DNA from: Lepus europaeus
Taxonomy: Eukaryota; Chordata; Mammalia; Lagomorpha; Leporidae
Assembly: GCF_033115175.1 (NCBI RefSeq)
Contig: NC_084836.1
Location: 77,590,253-77,654,252, forward strand
Length of the DNA stretch: 64,000 nt
Reading direction: 5' to 3'
Below the pieces are notes generated by a model. The model made no database searches. It was not told the origin of the DNA and worked only from the letters and a program-made list of their open reading frames with translations. Numbering within the stretch: the first letter of the stretch is position 1; the number at the start of each line of letters is the position of its first letter. Positions 37,916-49,790 of the stretch are shown in pieces. The translations under genes and the position numbers were made by a program.

Positions 37916-38212
37916 GAGTAGATCAGTGCTCTCCTGGGAGCCAGTCCTCACTCTGGCAGGATTCCTTTCCAAAAGACAGGGCTGGTCCTGGTGTTCCCGC
38001 CTCCCTTTCACACGTACTCCTCTTCTTCACGCAGCCGTTTCTCCTTTCTGCTTCTCCACCATGAACTGATGCAGTACGTGGTCCCCACCACAGACAGGGA
38101 TCTCAGACTTTCCACCTTCCACTTCTTGAGCCAAAATAAGTCCTTTTTCTTTAGACAGTAGTGTCTGGGGGGATTTTGTTACAGCAATATTAAATGGTCT
38201 AAGACAACATCC
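37915..38212 (+). mobile_element. MaLR-type LTR fragment (MLT1/MST-like)
   Basis: Fossil LTR remnant, old. Its 3' end (TCCTTTTTCTTTAGACAG, TTACAGCAATATTAAATGGT, CTAAGAC) follows the mammalian MaLR LTR pattern. No internal region is attached. Confidence 0.55.
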
Positions 38213-38339
38213 AAACAAGTTAGAACATTATGCCGAGGAGGTATCTGCACTCTGATGTAGCAGCAGTACCACAACAGCCAAGAAATGGAAACAACCTAGG
38301 CATCCTTTGATGGATCAATGCTTAAAGAAAATATGGCAG

Positions 38340-38686
38340 GGGCTAGCATTTTGTCGAGCTGTCAAAGCTGACACCTGCAATGCTGGCATCCCATATGGGC
38401 TCTGGCTTGATCCCTAGTGGTCCACTTCCAGGGCAGCTGCCTGCCAATGTGCCTGGGAAAGCAGTGGAAGGTGGCCAAAGTCCTTGGGCCCAGGCACCCA
38501 CATGCCAACAACAGAAAGAAGCTCCTGGCTCTTGTCTTCAGATTGGTACACCTCCGTACACCTCCGGCCATTGTGACCATCTAGGGAGTGAACCATTGGA
38601 TGGAGTCTCTCTCTCTCTCTCTCTTTCTCTCTTCTCTCTCTCTCTGTAACTGCCTTTCAAATAAATAAGTAAGTCGTTAGAAAAAC
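38340..38686 (+). mobile_element. C-SINE, plus
   Basis: GGGGCTAGCATTTTGTCGAG, CT run at 38608-38645, tail AAATAAATAAGTAAGTC. Inserted just before L1. Confidence 0.88.
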
Positions 38687-38689
38687 CAA

Positions 38690-39191
38690 TATTCTTTGCA
38701 TACACAAACAATGCCATTGCTGAGACAGCACTTCTAAGATCAATCCTACTCACGTTAGCTCCACAAAAAGCTAAATATCATAGAATAAATTAAACAAGGA
38801 CATCAAAGAACTTTACGATAAAAATTACAAAACATTAAAGAAAGAAATAGAAGAAGGCATTAAAAAGTGGAAAATCTTTCAAATTCATGAATTGGAAGAA
38901 TAAATCACATCAAAATGTCCATTCTACTGAAAGCTGGGGCAGGCGATGTGGGGTAGCATGTAAAGCGACTGCTTATAGTGCTTGCATCCCATAGTGATGC
39001 CAGTTCAAGTCCCAGCTGCTCCACTTCCGATCCAGCTCTCTGATATGGCTTGGGAAAGCAATACAAGATGGCCTACATCCTTGGGTCCGTGCACTCACAT
39101 GGGAGATCTGGAAGAAGCTCCTGGATCCTGGTTTTCCTTCGGCCCTACTAAAGCCATTGCAGCCATCTGGGGAGTGAACCAGCAGATGGAT

Positions 39192-39228
<37 letters not shown>

Positions 39229-40500
39229 CAAATAAATATATAAATTTTTTCAAAAGTGAAGTGTAGACTAAATGCAATTCCAAACAAGATAGCAACAACA
39301 TTCTTTTCAGATCTAGAAAAAAATGATGCACAAATTCATATGGAAACACAAGAGACTCCAAATAGCTAAAGCAGTCTGAAACAACACAAACAAAGCTGGA
39401 GGCACCATAATACCAGTGCTCAAGACATAGCACAGGGCAATAATAATCAAAACAGCTGTAATGGCACAAAATCAGATGTGCAGACCAATGAAACAGAAAA
39501 GAAACTCCAGAAATCACTCCATGCATCTATAACCAACTGATCCTTGACAAAGGAGCTAAATCAATCCCTCAAGCAAACACAATCTCTTCCAAAAATGGTG
39601 CTGGCAATACTGGATCTCCACATGCAGAAGTAGGAAGCAAGACCACTTCTTTACACCTCACACAAAGTCCACTCAACGTGGATCAAAGACCTAAAGCTAT
39701 GACCCAATACCTTCAGATTACTAGAAACACTGGGGAAACCCTGCAACACATTGATATAGTCAAAGAGTGCTTGAAAAAGACCCAGAGCCACAGGCAAGCA
39801 AAGCCAAAAGTAACAAATGGGATTATACCAAATTGAGAAGCTTCTGCACTGCAAAAAGATGTTCAGCAAAGTGAAGAGGCCACCTATAGCATGGGAGAAA
39901 TTATTTGCAAATTATGCAACTGATAAAAGATTAATTTCTAGAATGGCTAAAGGACTCAGGAAACTCAAAAACAAGAAAACAATTCACTTAAGAAATGGGC
40001 AAAAATCTGAACATTTTTCAAGAGACGGACATCAAATGGCCAACAGACACATAAAAAATGCTTAGGATCACTAGCCACAAGGAACTGCAAATCAAACCCA
40101 TAATTAGGTTTCACCTCATCCCAGTTAGAATGGCTTTCATACAGAAATCAACAAACAACAAATGCTGGCAAGGATGTGGTTGAAAGGGCACCCTAATCCA
40201 TTATTTGTGAAAACGTAAATGGGTGCAGCCACTGTTGAAGGCACATACCTCAGAAATCTGAATAAATACCTTCCATATGACCCCGCCATCCCACTCCTGG
40301 GAATTTATCCAAAGGAAAAGGCATTCAGAACATGAAAGAGTGATCTGCACCCCAATGTTCTCTGCGGCTCAATTCACAATGGCTAAGATATGGACTCAAC
40401 CTAGATGCCCATCAACTGTTGACTGGATAAAGAAATTCTGGTGCATTTACACTGTGGAATACTACTCAGCTTAAACAAAAATCCTGTATTTTGCAACAGG
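38690..40500 (+). mobile_element. LINE-1 ORF2 3' part, plus, interrupted by a C-SINE
   Basis: Parallels 50100-51560 of the L1 to the right: GAATGCCATT..GCTGAGA region, AAAGAAAGAAATAGAAGAAG, CCACATGCAGAAGTAGGAAG and TGTGGAATACTACTCAGC. It ends where DUP-B copy 2 begins. Frames are broken. Confidence 0.88.
38935..39252 (+). mobile_element. C-SINE, plus, in L1
   Basis: GGGGCAGGCGATGTGGGGTA to AAATAAATATATAAATTTTT, inserted in the L1 ORF2 remnant. Confidence 0.9.
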
Positions 40501-40509
40501 TCTAAGACT

Positions 40510-43500
40510 TCACAGTGCGGGTTCTGGTTAGCCCAACCTGCCACAGGGAGCTGATGGGTGACACTGGTATAATGTGTGCAGGTGTGCACACGGCATCTGT
40601 GCCTAGGTGGGGGGTGGGGTGGAAGTCAGCAGCCCACAGAACCTTAGGGGAGGTCAGCTAAGTGGACTTCAAGAAGTGACCTCACTTCCTTGACGATGGC
40701 CACAACAGAACCTGGAACCCCGGTTACCAGGCGCCCACAATGTGGTGCTGGTGACCCAGCCAGCTCAGTTGGTCAGAGGCCATCGAGCAGATATGTTCTC
40801 GTGTTGTCTCCCAAGATCCCAAGGCCCAGGCCTGGGCCAGCCCCGGGCTGCGGATATTCTCCAGAGCTACAGACATTGGGTCAGCCCTCGCCCCCAGCAG
40901 CTCTGGCAATTCTCTCAGAGGGAAACCAAGGTGATCTCAGACAGCCAGGCCAGGACCCCTGGGCAGACCTCCGCTCTGATCCTCCTGGGTGGCCCTGCAT
41001 CCACCTTGGGTGGTGTGTGTGTGTGGGGGAACTCTGGGGAGGTCAGTGACCCATGGGAAGGGACGGAGGGTGGGAAGGGGACCTGGTGGTCCCATGACAA
41101 CCACAGGAGGGTGGGGGCAGCACATCAGAGTCAGGATTACGACCACCCTCCTTGTCTCACCCCAGAATGACAGTGGCATTGCCACACCCCTGGAGGACAC
41201 CAGCGGAGTGGGGGCCATGGTGGCAAGCAGGCTGGAGGGGGAGCCCTCGCCAAGAGCAGCTGATTCAGCTCCAGTGGAGCCGGACCCAGCCGAGATGGCA
41301 GCAGCTAAGATGGGGCCAGGACCAATCCTGGAACCTGAGGAACCAGCAACAGTGGAACCCGTGCCGTCCCTGTCGCCTGCCAGCAGCGTGGGGGCCCAGG
41401 AGGCAGGCATGGTGGAGAGGCTGGTGAGTCAGCTGGTGCCTGCCCAGCAGAGAGGGGACCGCTTCATCGTCCCTGCATTCCTGCTCATCTACCACAAGTT
41501 CGCCACCACCCAACAGGTGCTGCATCTGCTGTTCCAAAGGTGAGGGCCTGCACCTGCAGGCGCAGGGGGGACTCGCCACCCTTGGCTGGAACCTGGTGAC
41601 ACCCTGCTCCCCTTCATGGCCTCAGTGTGTTCTTGGAGCATCTGGGTGGTCAGGGGAGTGTCTCTGAGGTTGCTAAAGTTCTTTCTAACCCTGGTCCTGA
41701 GGGACAGGCTGCCCAGGAGGTCTGATTTAGAGATTTCCTCCCATGGCTCATGAAACAGCCTTGGACCTAAGGCTTCATCTCTCATGGCCATAGGCAAAGC
41801 TGTTTTGCTGTTCACAAAGAACCTTCCAGATGCCCTCTGGAGGACCCTAACCTGATAATGTCCTGAATAGGACCCCTAGGGGCTGGTAGAGGGGACTCAG
41901 ACCCCTCAGACACCTTAGAAGGAGCTCAATTCACCCACAGAGCAAACATAAGAAAGCGCCCACTGTGTGCAGGCACATACCCAGGAACTTAGCAAAAGAC
42001 AGCACACAGCACAGACCACTCTATCTGCCCTGCTTTTCTTCCCTTCTAGTCAGGGAGTCAGCCCCTCCCCCAGACCTCCTGGCAGGTGGCACACAGGACA
42101 CCACAGGTGACAGCTCCTGTCCTCCTCTAGGTATGCATCCTTTCAGCCTCACTGCGAAGAGGACGACCGCACTAAGGAGTGAGCGGGCTTTGGGTCAGGA
42201 GGGAGGTTTCTAATGTCCACAGCAGGGACCTTGACCCGGGATTGCCCACTTCCTGTGATTCCCACTTGAAGTCTGAGGTCGGGCTGTTACCTGAAGAACG
42301 TGAGAGACATACGAGGTTCCTGGGCATCCTGAGAGCAGTGGGAATCTGTCCCTACCACAACCCTTCTCAGAAGGGCTGGCCCAATCCCTCCCATCTCAAG
42401 AACCCGAGAGCAGGTGGGAGCATCGGGCTACACATGACCCCTCTCTGCCCACCTGCACCAGGAGCTGAGCATCCTCTGCCCAGATCTCAGAGTCACAGGG
42501 GCAAGGGTGGGTGTGGCCAGGAGACGTCTGACTCTGCTGCCCACCTGCCTGTCCCCAGTGCCCTGTGCTCCCTCCTGGGAACCTGGCTGGACCGTTATCC
42601 CGAGCACTTCTGTCAGCCTCAGGACCTGACCTGTCTGCACCAGCTGGTGGCCTACGTCCAGCTCCATATGCCATCCACAGAGCTGGCATGCCGAGCCCAA
42701 CGGCTCCTGACCCAGCTGGAGGACCCCAAGCCCAAGGAGGCTGAGGCTGAGCCCAAAGGTGAGGAGGGCTTGGGTACGTGGGAGACTGGGAGGGCATTGG
42801 GGCAGAGCCACACTGGGACGAGGCTTCAAGCCTGACGTTGTCTGGGAGCAAAGACCAGGCTCAGAGCCTCAGGCCTCACCACATCTGGGCAGGGTCCTGT
42901 TGTGGGCAGGGCTGGGGCTTCCCTGGAAGGCAGGAAAACTCCTGCGTGACCACAAGGAGCAGGAAAGGCTGTGGTGTTGATATTTTCTCCTTCTGCATTT
43001 GCTCCTGCATTTCTGTGCTTAGATCTAGCGCCAACTACAGCAGCGGCACCCCAACCAGAGTCGGCTGAACCATCGCTGCCCCGGGCAGTCCATCTTTCAG
43101 CTGCAGAGGCGCTGGAGGCCCCTGAGGGTCCAGCAGCTGGAGCAAGTGCAGGACCCCACCAGGAACAAGACGTTGAAATGGCGCCCTCCTTGTCAGCTGC
43201 CGGCAGGGTCGGGACCCTGGACACAGGCATGGTGGAGAAGCTAGTGAATCAGCTGGTGCCTGCCCAGCAGAGAGGGGACCCCTTCTTCGTCCCCACATTC
43301 CTGAACATCTATCGAAGGTTCGCCACCACCCAGCAGGTGCTGCACCTGCTGTTCCAAAGGTGAGGGCCAGAACCTGCAATAATGGGATGACTCAGTACCT
43401 CTCGACTGGGTCTTGGTGATGTCCCAGACCCTGCGTGGTCTCAAATCATTCACACAGAGTTTTGCTGCTCAGAGAAAAGCCCCTTGGTGATTTTGGGACC

Positions 43501-45610
43501 AATGGGATGAGCTCCTGAAAGTGCTTCCCCGAGGAGTGGTTTGCCAGGGACAGGGGTCTCATTTAGCATTATGTTCACCCTACAATGAGGCTCTGGGCCC
43601 TCAGGCCTCACCACCCATGGCCTCAGGCAAAGCAGTCTTCCTATTCACAAAGAACCTTCCAGAGACTATGTGTGGTTCTCTGTCCTGGTAGTGACCCAAA
43701 CTGAGACCCCAGAGGGTGAGAAAGGGGCCCAGGCCCACTTAGACCCCCGGGGACAAGCAGGCTGACTTCACAAGCTCACACTTATGCAAACATAATGAAG
43801 TGCCCAGTGTGTGCAGCCCCATGTCCAGGAACTTAATAAAATTCAGTGCACAGTACAGACCACTGTCCCTACCCTGCTTTTCTTCCCTTCTAGTCAGAGA
43901 GTCAGCCCCTCTCCCCCAGACCTCCTGGCAGGTGTGACACAGGACAACACAGGTGACACCTCCTGTCCTCCTCTAGGTATGCATCCTTTCAGCCTCACTG
44001 CGAAGAGGACGACGGCACTAAGGAGTGAGTGGGCTTTGGGTCAGGAGGGAGGTTCCATTCTCCCCAGCAGGGACACAGGGGTGCCACTAGGGGGCTGACC
44101 AGGACCCCATCTCCTACATTTCTGTGATTAATGCTATAGGGCTGAGGTCAGTGACGTTGCCTTCAGCAGGGAACAGAATTGTCTGGGTTCCTGGGCATCT
44201 GGGGAACTGTGAGAATTCATCCACAACACAACTCAAGCCAGGCTGGCCCACCCCTTCCCATGTCTGGGGCCTGCCTGGAGGCAGGCAGCAGCCGGCTCAC
44301 ACATGGGCCACTCAATGCCCACCTGCAAACAAGGCCGTGTCTCCTCAGCCCAGAACCCAGAGTCACAGGGGTAAGGGAGGGTGTGGGCAGAAGGTGTCTG
44401 ACTCTGCTGACTCCTGCTACTCCTAGTGCCCTCTGCTCCTTCCTCAGGACCTGGCGGGACCGCTACCCGGAGCACTTCTGTCAGCCTCAGGACCTGGCCA
44501 GCCTGAATCAGCTGGTGGCCTACGTCCAGCTCCAAAGGCCCAGCTCGGACCTGGCACGCCGAGCCCCGCTGCTCCTGATGCAGCTGGAGGATCCAGAGCC
44601 CAAGGAGGCTGAGGCTGAAGCGGAGCCCGAGGGTGAGGACTACTGGGGTGGGTGTGTGGGAGCCTGAGAGGGTCTCGGGGCTGCCCCACACCGGGAGGAG
44701 GCTCCAAGGCTGGTGTTGGCTGGAGTGAAGACCAGGCTCAGAGTCCCAGGGCTGCAGCACATTCTGGCCAGGGCTCTGCTGTGAGCACAGGGCTGGGGCT
44801 CAGAATTCTGGAAGGCAGGGACATCTCCCTCTTGGCAAGGACAGCAGGAAGGGGCAGTGGGGTTCATGACATTTTCTCCTCCTGCAGCTCCAGCACCAGG
44901 TGGAGACCTGGAGGCGCCTCCCGCAGCGGCTGCTGCCCTTCTGGGGTCAGATTGGGTGGCAACCCCGCCATCTGCTCCCCAGCCAGAGCCACCTGAAGCC
45001 TGTCTGTCCCTGGCAACTGTGCCAGCTGTGGAGGCCCTGGAGCCCCCTGCACGTCCAGAAGCCAAGGCAGAGCCAGAGCGTCCCCAGCCCTGGTTCACGA
45101 AGCGGCGCTGGCCCTGGGGCCGCCGGCGTGGGCAGCGCGCAATCTCCAATGAGGACCGTCACCACCGTCGTTCACCCAGCTGGGTGCGCACCCTCCTAAG
45201 CTGCTTCCCCATCCGCTCATCGGGGCCCCGCTCTGGCCCCAGCCACGAGTGAAACAACTGTGGTGGCAGCAAACCGGCTCTGCACAGCTCAGCTCCTGGG
45301 TCCTCCAGGGCCACCTCCAGCCAGAGCCATCCTGCCCCTGGGCAACATAGTTCATTTGTAGCTCCCTCTCCTGCCCTCTTAGACAGTTTATTTAAATCCC
45401 CCTCTGTAGTACAATATAGCTCTCTTCATGCTCCTGTGTGGATGCCAGTGCACTGAGTCCCCACCCGTGCTGTGCAGCCACCTTCTCCCTGCTGCACATG
45501 GGAGCCCCACGCCGAGCACACGGGGACCTGGGGGGCACCCGCCGCTGTCCTGGGGCAGGGAGGAGGAAGCCCCTGTGTGTCCAGGGCTCACTGACTGCCC
45601 AGAAGAGTGA
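40510..45610 (+). repeat. DUP-B copy 2
   Basis: Direct partner of 29020-34095. Its left edge abuts the end of an L1 ORF2 fragment (to about 40500) that is absent from the corresponding side of copy 1. Its right edge lies just before a segment unique to this copy (45610-46380). The first 140 bases match copy 1 only loosely; the rest is almost identical. Confidence 0.88.
40793..45252 (+). CDS. RALGDS-like double-REM protein, copy 2 (8 coding exons, 571 aa)
   Basis: This is the near-identical partner of the gene at 29251-33733. Exons are 40793-40930, 41166-41539, 42131-42178, 42559-42758, 43023-43359, 43977-44024, 44427-44632 and 44888-45252 (stop TGA). All splice sites are conserved and the frame is open for 571 codons. 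The only coding length difference is in the seventh exon, where this copy reads QPQDLASLNQLV and copy 1 is two residues shorter. Intron 1 is 235 nt here and 234 nt in copy 1, so a one-base indel in the TG run would break the frame if the intron were not spliced out. This supports the exon model. The domains are the same: an MFSCC start, two REM domains, acidic/Pro-Ala linkers and a basic Arg/Trp tail, with no CDC25 or RA domain. Visible substitutions between the copies are mostly amino-acid changing (for example TWLDRY for TWLERY and PSTEL for PFTEL). Whether this copy is transcribed cannot be told from sequence. Confidence 0.8.
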
Positions 45611-46465
45611 GGAATCCAGGGGAACCATGAAGCGGCCATGGGCTGGGTCAGTGCTCCCTCATGCTTAGGGACATGGGTTCTGAGGGTAGGCAGAGTGGCT
45701 GGTGTCCTCACTGGAGCCTCAGTGTTCTCATCTCTGACATGGGGTCACAGCCCTCCCCACAGGGCCCCATGGAGCCGGGTGGAATTAGATGCATATTGTT
45801 CCCTAAGTACTCCTTGAGCTCCCAGCTCCTCAGCTCCTGGCTCCTGGATGAGGACTCACTTGAGTTCCACATGGATAGGGCAACTTTCTCCCAGCAGGGG
45901 CACAATCTCTGAGCCTGGGGAACCGTGTCACCATCCGTCACTGTGATCTGAGTTCTGACAGCCCATATCCCAGTGCCCACGGATGGGGCTCTGACAGGAG
46001 GAGCCCAGGAGTGCGTGGCCTGGATGGTGCAGGCAGTGGTGTCCACAACACAGGAGAGAAACCAGGCCAGGCCAGGAAGCTGACAGACCCCACTGACAGA
46101 CCGCCCAGGATCCAGGCCGAGACGCACTGCGGCTGCAAATTGGATTCTGTGTTGTGTCCCTGAGTGGGGGGACAACTCCCTGCATGGATTACTGCTCTGT
46201 GCCATGCACCTGGCAGGGCACTGGGTCCCTCCTCTCCTGAAAGCCAGGGGCCATGGTCGCTGACACTGTACTGAGTCCCTGCCCATCGTGGGACTGGGAA
46301 CTCAGGGGTGGATCCCCTCCACTGCTGCACCCAGACCAGGGCAAGCACCAGGCCCACCATGTGTAGAATCACAGCCCAGAGCCAGAAGCTGCAGGGAGGT
46401 CAATGGTCAGGGTAGTTCGTTTTTTGGAAGACTTTGAAACCCGAGGTGATTTTCTTACAGATTTT
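45611..46465. other. Interval unique to the right of DUP-B copy 2, with a MIR-like remnant
   Basis: MIR-like antisense text at about 45690-45800 (CCTCAGTGTTCTCATCTCTG). A 144-codon minus-strand open stretch (46372-45938) begins with a hydrophobic MILHMVGLVLALVWVQQW that resembles a signal peptide, but the rest has no domain I recognise. Confidence 0.4.
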
Positions 46466-46690
46466 CTCAACTTTTCCACAGGATTTGGGCTGGGGTGGGC
46501 AGGTTGCCTATGGGGCTTGAGGGAGGCAGCTGAGTCAGTGGGAATTGGGCAGGCACATGTGTTTGTGGGGGTGGCCAGGACCACACCACACTGTCCCTAC
46601 CCACAGTGCCCACTCTGGGAAAAACCATGGATCGTCCCCCCTCCCCAAGGTATCTGGCATCTGGGAGCCCTAGGTGATAACTGTGCAGGA
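46466..46690 (+). repeat. Dispersed repeat R1, inverted relative of 13380-13612
   Basis: Contains GTTGCCTATGGGGCTTGAGG and GTGGGGGTGGCCAGGACCAC, both present in reverse complement at 13480-13560. Confidence 0.75.
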
Positions 46691-46899
46691 TCTGAGGAGG
46701 GTGCAACTATATACAGGCCCAGGCTGTGAGACTGGATGGTGACAGGGCTATGAAACAAGTCAGAACAGAGAGGAGATGTGAGTGGCTCACTGCCACAGAA
46801 GGACATGGCACAGTGCATCCAGGTGTGTCGCCAACAGAAGAAAATGAAACAACCCCAAATAACAATATAGAAAGACCAAGCAACAACCATGACCTCAGT

Positions 46900-47600
46900 G
46901 AGGAAAATCAGAATCCCAACTTGCGACAACACATGATTGGAAACATCTGCTCTACTTTCCAACCCCCCCTCCAAAGCCCCCACAACGAAAACCATCAGCC
47001 AAGCGGGTGAAAGACAAACAGAAATAGGTGACCAATACTCATGGGAAACAAACTGGCAACAAAAAACCAAAATGTGACCATTTTGGTCTGGAACCATTCC
47101 CTCTTCACTCCCTCCCTGCCCTCCCTCCTGTGGACAAGTGCTAGCATATGGAATGTTTACCGATGGTGTAACAAACGTTCATCCAAAAGTCACTTACAGA
47201 GGACATGCTTTCCCATGAATGTCAACACCAATTACATAAAATATGTGAAGTTTACTGCCTTGTCATACATAGGCAACCTCTTGACATCTAGAAACTAGGT
47301 GTCACAAAATTAGGAGTCGTTTGTCCACTATATACACTATAGAAATAGTAAAACAAACGGACCCAAACACAGAAAAATGGCTGAAAATAGCCCAAGCAGC
47401 AACACACCATCATATTACCTCTTACAATTCCTCACCTCCCACCTTCTCCAAACCACAGAACACACACAGGTTGTACAAGGCTCCCAGACAAGGCCAACAA
47501 TTCCATTCCCCAGAGACGCATTTCATGAGTTTTACCAAAAAGATATTTAGAGAGGTATGTCACTATTTCTGCATTTAACCTAGGATTGCTCAAGAACCAA
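46900..47600. repeat. Two or more units of the 0.3-kb tandem repeat
   Basis: Landmarks TGTCAACACCAATTACATAA (47221) and AGTTTTACCAAAAAGATATT (47528), and GACATCTAGAAACTAGG (47283), match the array at 24235-26150. As at that locus, it is followed directly by GC-rich repeat R2. Confidence 0.7.
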
Positions 47601-47619
47601 GGGGCATCACGCGCAAGAC

Positions 47620-48250
47620 CTGCGGTGTTTCTAACTCTCCCCTATGGTACTCGGCGGCCTCTGTCCATCCAGGACCCCTGGATGGAACCACAGCCTTAGG
47701 TTTGGAAAGGCTGTGCATAAAGCAGAGAGCAGCTTCCACATCTGACACACGCAGGCCTCCCGACAACAGCTGGCGCATCCTCCTGAGGGTGGCTGGCCTC
47801 TCAGATGGCCTTCTCCCTGTGCACACCAGTGTCCAGCGGGGCCCAGCCTGCCCACCCTGGCCCACGGCCGCTCACCGCTCTGCCGCTGTCATCCCGAGGG
47901 TCTCTATTTCCTTCCTGGCCGCTCCACGCACTTCCCTTCACAGAGGCCTCGGTCCAGTCCCTCTTCCAGGGCCGCAGAGGTGTCCGCCAGCTGCAACACC
48001 GTGCTCAGCCCAGGCCCCGCATCCGCCAGGCTCCAAGGCCGGAGGACCAGGCCGCGCTTGTGCACTGCAGCCCGCCTCGCCTGCTAGACCCTGGAGCTGC
48101 CAATGGCCTCCGCGGCCTGCCAGTGCCTGCCAGGCTCCTCGCCTCACCGCACGCGCACACCAAGGGCCATTCTCCCTGCACCCAGGAGGACTGGAGCAGC
48201 CATTTTCAAATGCGGCCAAACTGCGAAGGGCAGCATCACTCTCTACTCTA
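47620..48250 (+). repeat. GC-rich repeat R2, copy 3 (plus)
   Basis: CpG-rich. Aligns from TCAGATGGCCTTCTCCCTGT (47798) with copy 2 and, inverted, with copy 1. It continues into the CA-rich minisatellite exactly as copy 1 continues into its TG-rich counterpart. Confidence 0.85.
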
Positions 48251-48625
48251 ACCACACAAGCACACAGAGGAATATACTACACATGCAAACACAACACAGG
48301 CACCCCACACACATCACATACACCCATGCACAGACAACACACAGACACCATACATACACCCTCCCCACAGACTCAGAGACATCACACATACACATGTGCA
48401 CACATGCACTTACACACTACACTGACACACACACAAACATGAACACATGCACATATGCGTACCCTCCCACACACACAGACACCACACAGACTCACTTGCA
48501 CACACAGGCACACATGCACACAACCCACACAGACTCACAGACATCACACATACCCACATGCACACAGTGATGCACAGACACAGACACACACAGATGCACA
48601 CACACATACCACAACATACACACTC
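48250..48625. repeat. CA-rich minisatellite
   Basis: Imperfect ACACACAGACTCACAGACAT-type array, the inverted counterpart of 14350-14640. Thr/His-rich open frames here are artefacts. Confidence 0.9.
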
Positions 48626-48689
48626 TTGGAAAGCCTACATGTGTTCATTGATTGTACTGAATCAACTTAATAAACTACCGTTCTGAATA

Positions 48690-49790
48690 GGGCCCATCTT
48701 TAATTAGCGTAGAGTCACTAGCTTCTTCATTGGGCAATAATATTATAGCTTTTACTTTGGTTGGGTTGAGTCGTCCATGGTTAGGTACTTATACTGGTAG
48801 CTATCAGATTGACAGCTTGTTCCTGGGAAGTCGCAGCTTTATTTGTCACATCATTGTGATACACGACTTGGAATCATCTTGGGGAACACTCAGAGCAATT
48901 TGATCTGTGAAACAGTTTCTGAAGCATCCTTCATCCGTGTCATGGAAGATTAATTCTCTGTGCAGGAGGAGGTCAGCCGCCAAGACAAGGCACCGCCTGT
49001 AGCAGCTTCACCTGCCTGCAGGAGGAGGGCAGATTGCACAGTGCTGTTTTTCCTGAAACCAGATCTACAATCGCCCCCCTGGAGCAGTGAGGCATGCTTA
49101 GCTGCTGGTGTGGCTTCCAAGAAATCCAGGATCTGGGGAGAGATTTGCCCCAGGCTAAAGAGATCTCTCTCACCCTCCCCAGGAGGCACTGTTGCCCACT
49201 CCAGTCCTTTCAGAAAATTATATTCCATGAGTTTCGGCTCCCTCTAAATCTTCCACCAAACCAGTAGAGTGCTTTCATTCTTACTAAGGAAAATATAAAT
49301 GAGAAAATATAAAAATGAGAGCTATTATGCACTGAATGTGTCAACCATTTAACAGTGAAATGTACAAAAGAGTTCCGGGTGATTATCCTAGTGCTGCCAC
49401 CACACTGTGACTGGATTTTGGTGTGATAGGTCAGCTGTTCCCAAAAGTCTATTCAGTAGCTGCCAAGAAATGGGCAGGGTGCTACTACTTCAGGGACTGG
49501 CTTCTATTCTTGGAAACTTCATCATCTGAAAATTATTGCTAGAATTCTTGGTAAAAATGTCAGTATGCCTAGACATTTCTTAGAAAAGAATATAAATTTA
49601 AGGTAGAAATGCTTGGTGTTCTAGGAAAATTCCAACTATCAATAACTTTCAATTTTTAAATTTTATGCCAACAAACTCTCTTCATTTAATGATGTATTTC
49701 TGTGTCCTTAGGTTTTAAGGTTTCCTTTATATAGGAAATACACACACACACACACACACATATTGGCAGATGAAGAGGATCCTTATTTAA
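48690..49790. other. L1-tail relative (48690-48850) then unassigned sequence
   Basis: The first 160 bases match 14170-14310 in inverted orientation. At 49228-48950 (minus) a 92-codon open stretch has no recognised family. A (CA)n run lies at 49741-49760. Confidence 0.45.

Noticed and set aside
34096-40500. Search for missing RasGEF (CDC25) or RA exons after copy 1
   Set aside because: No translated block resembling the CDC25 motifs was seen on either strand; the region is MIR, L1, LTR remnant and C-SINE.
48270-48620. Possible CRISPR-like array
   Set aside because: Spacing is irregular, there are no conserved repeat/spacer units, and the host is a mammal; it is a CA minisatellite.
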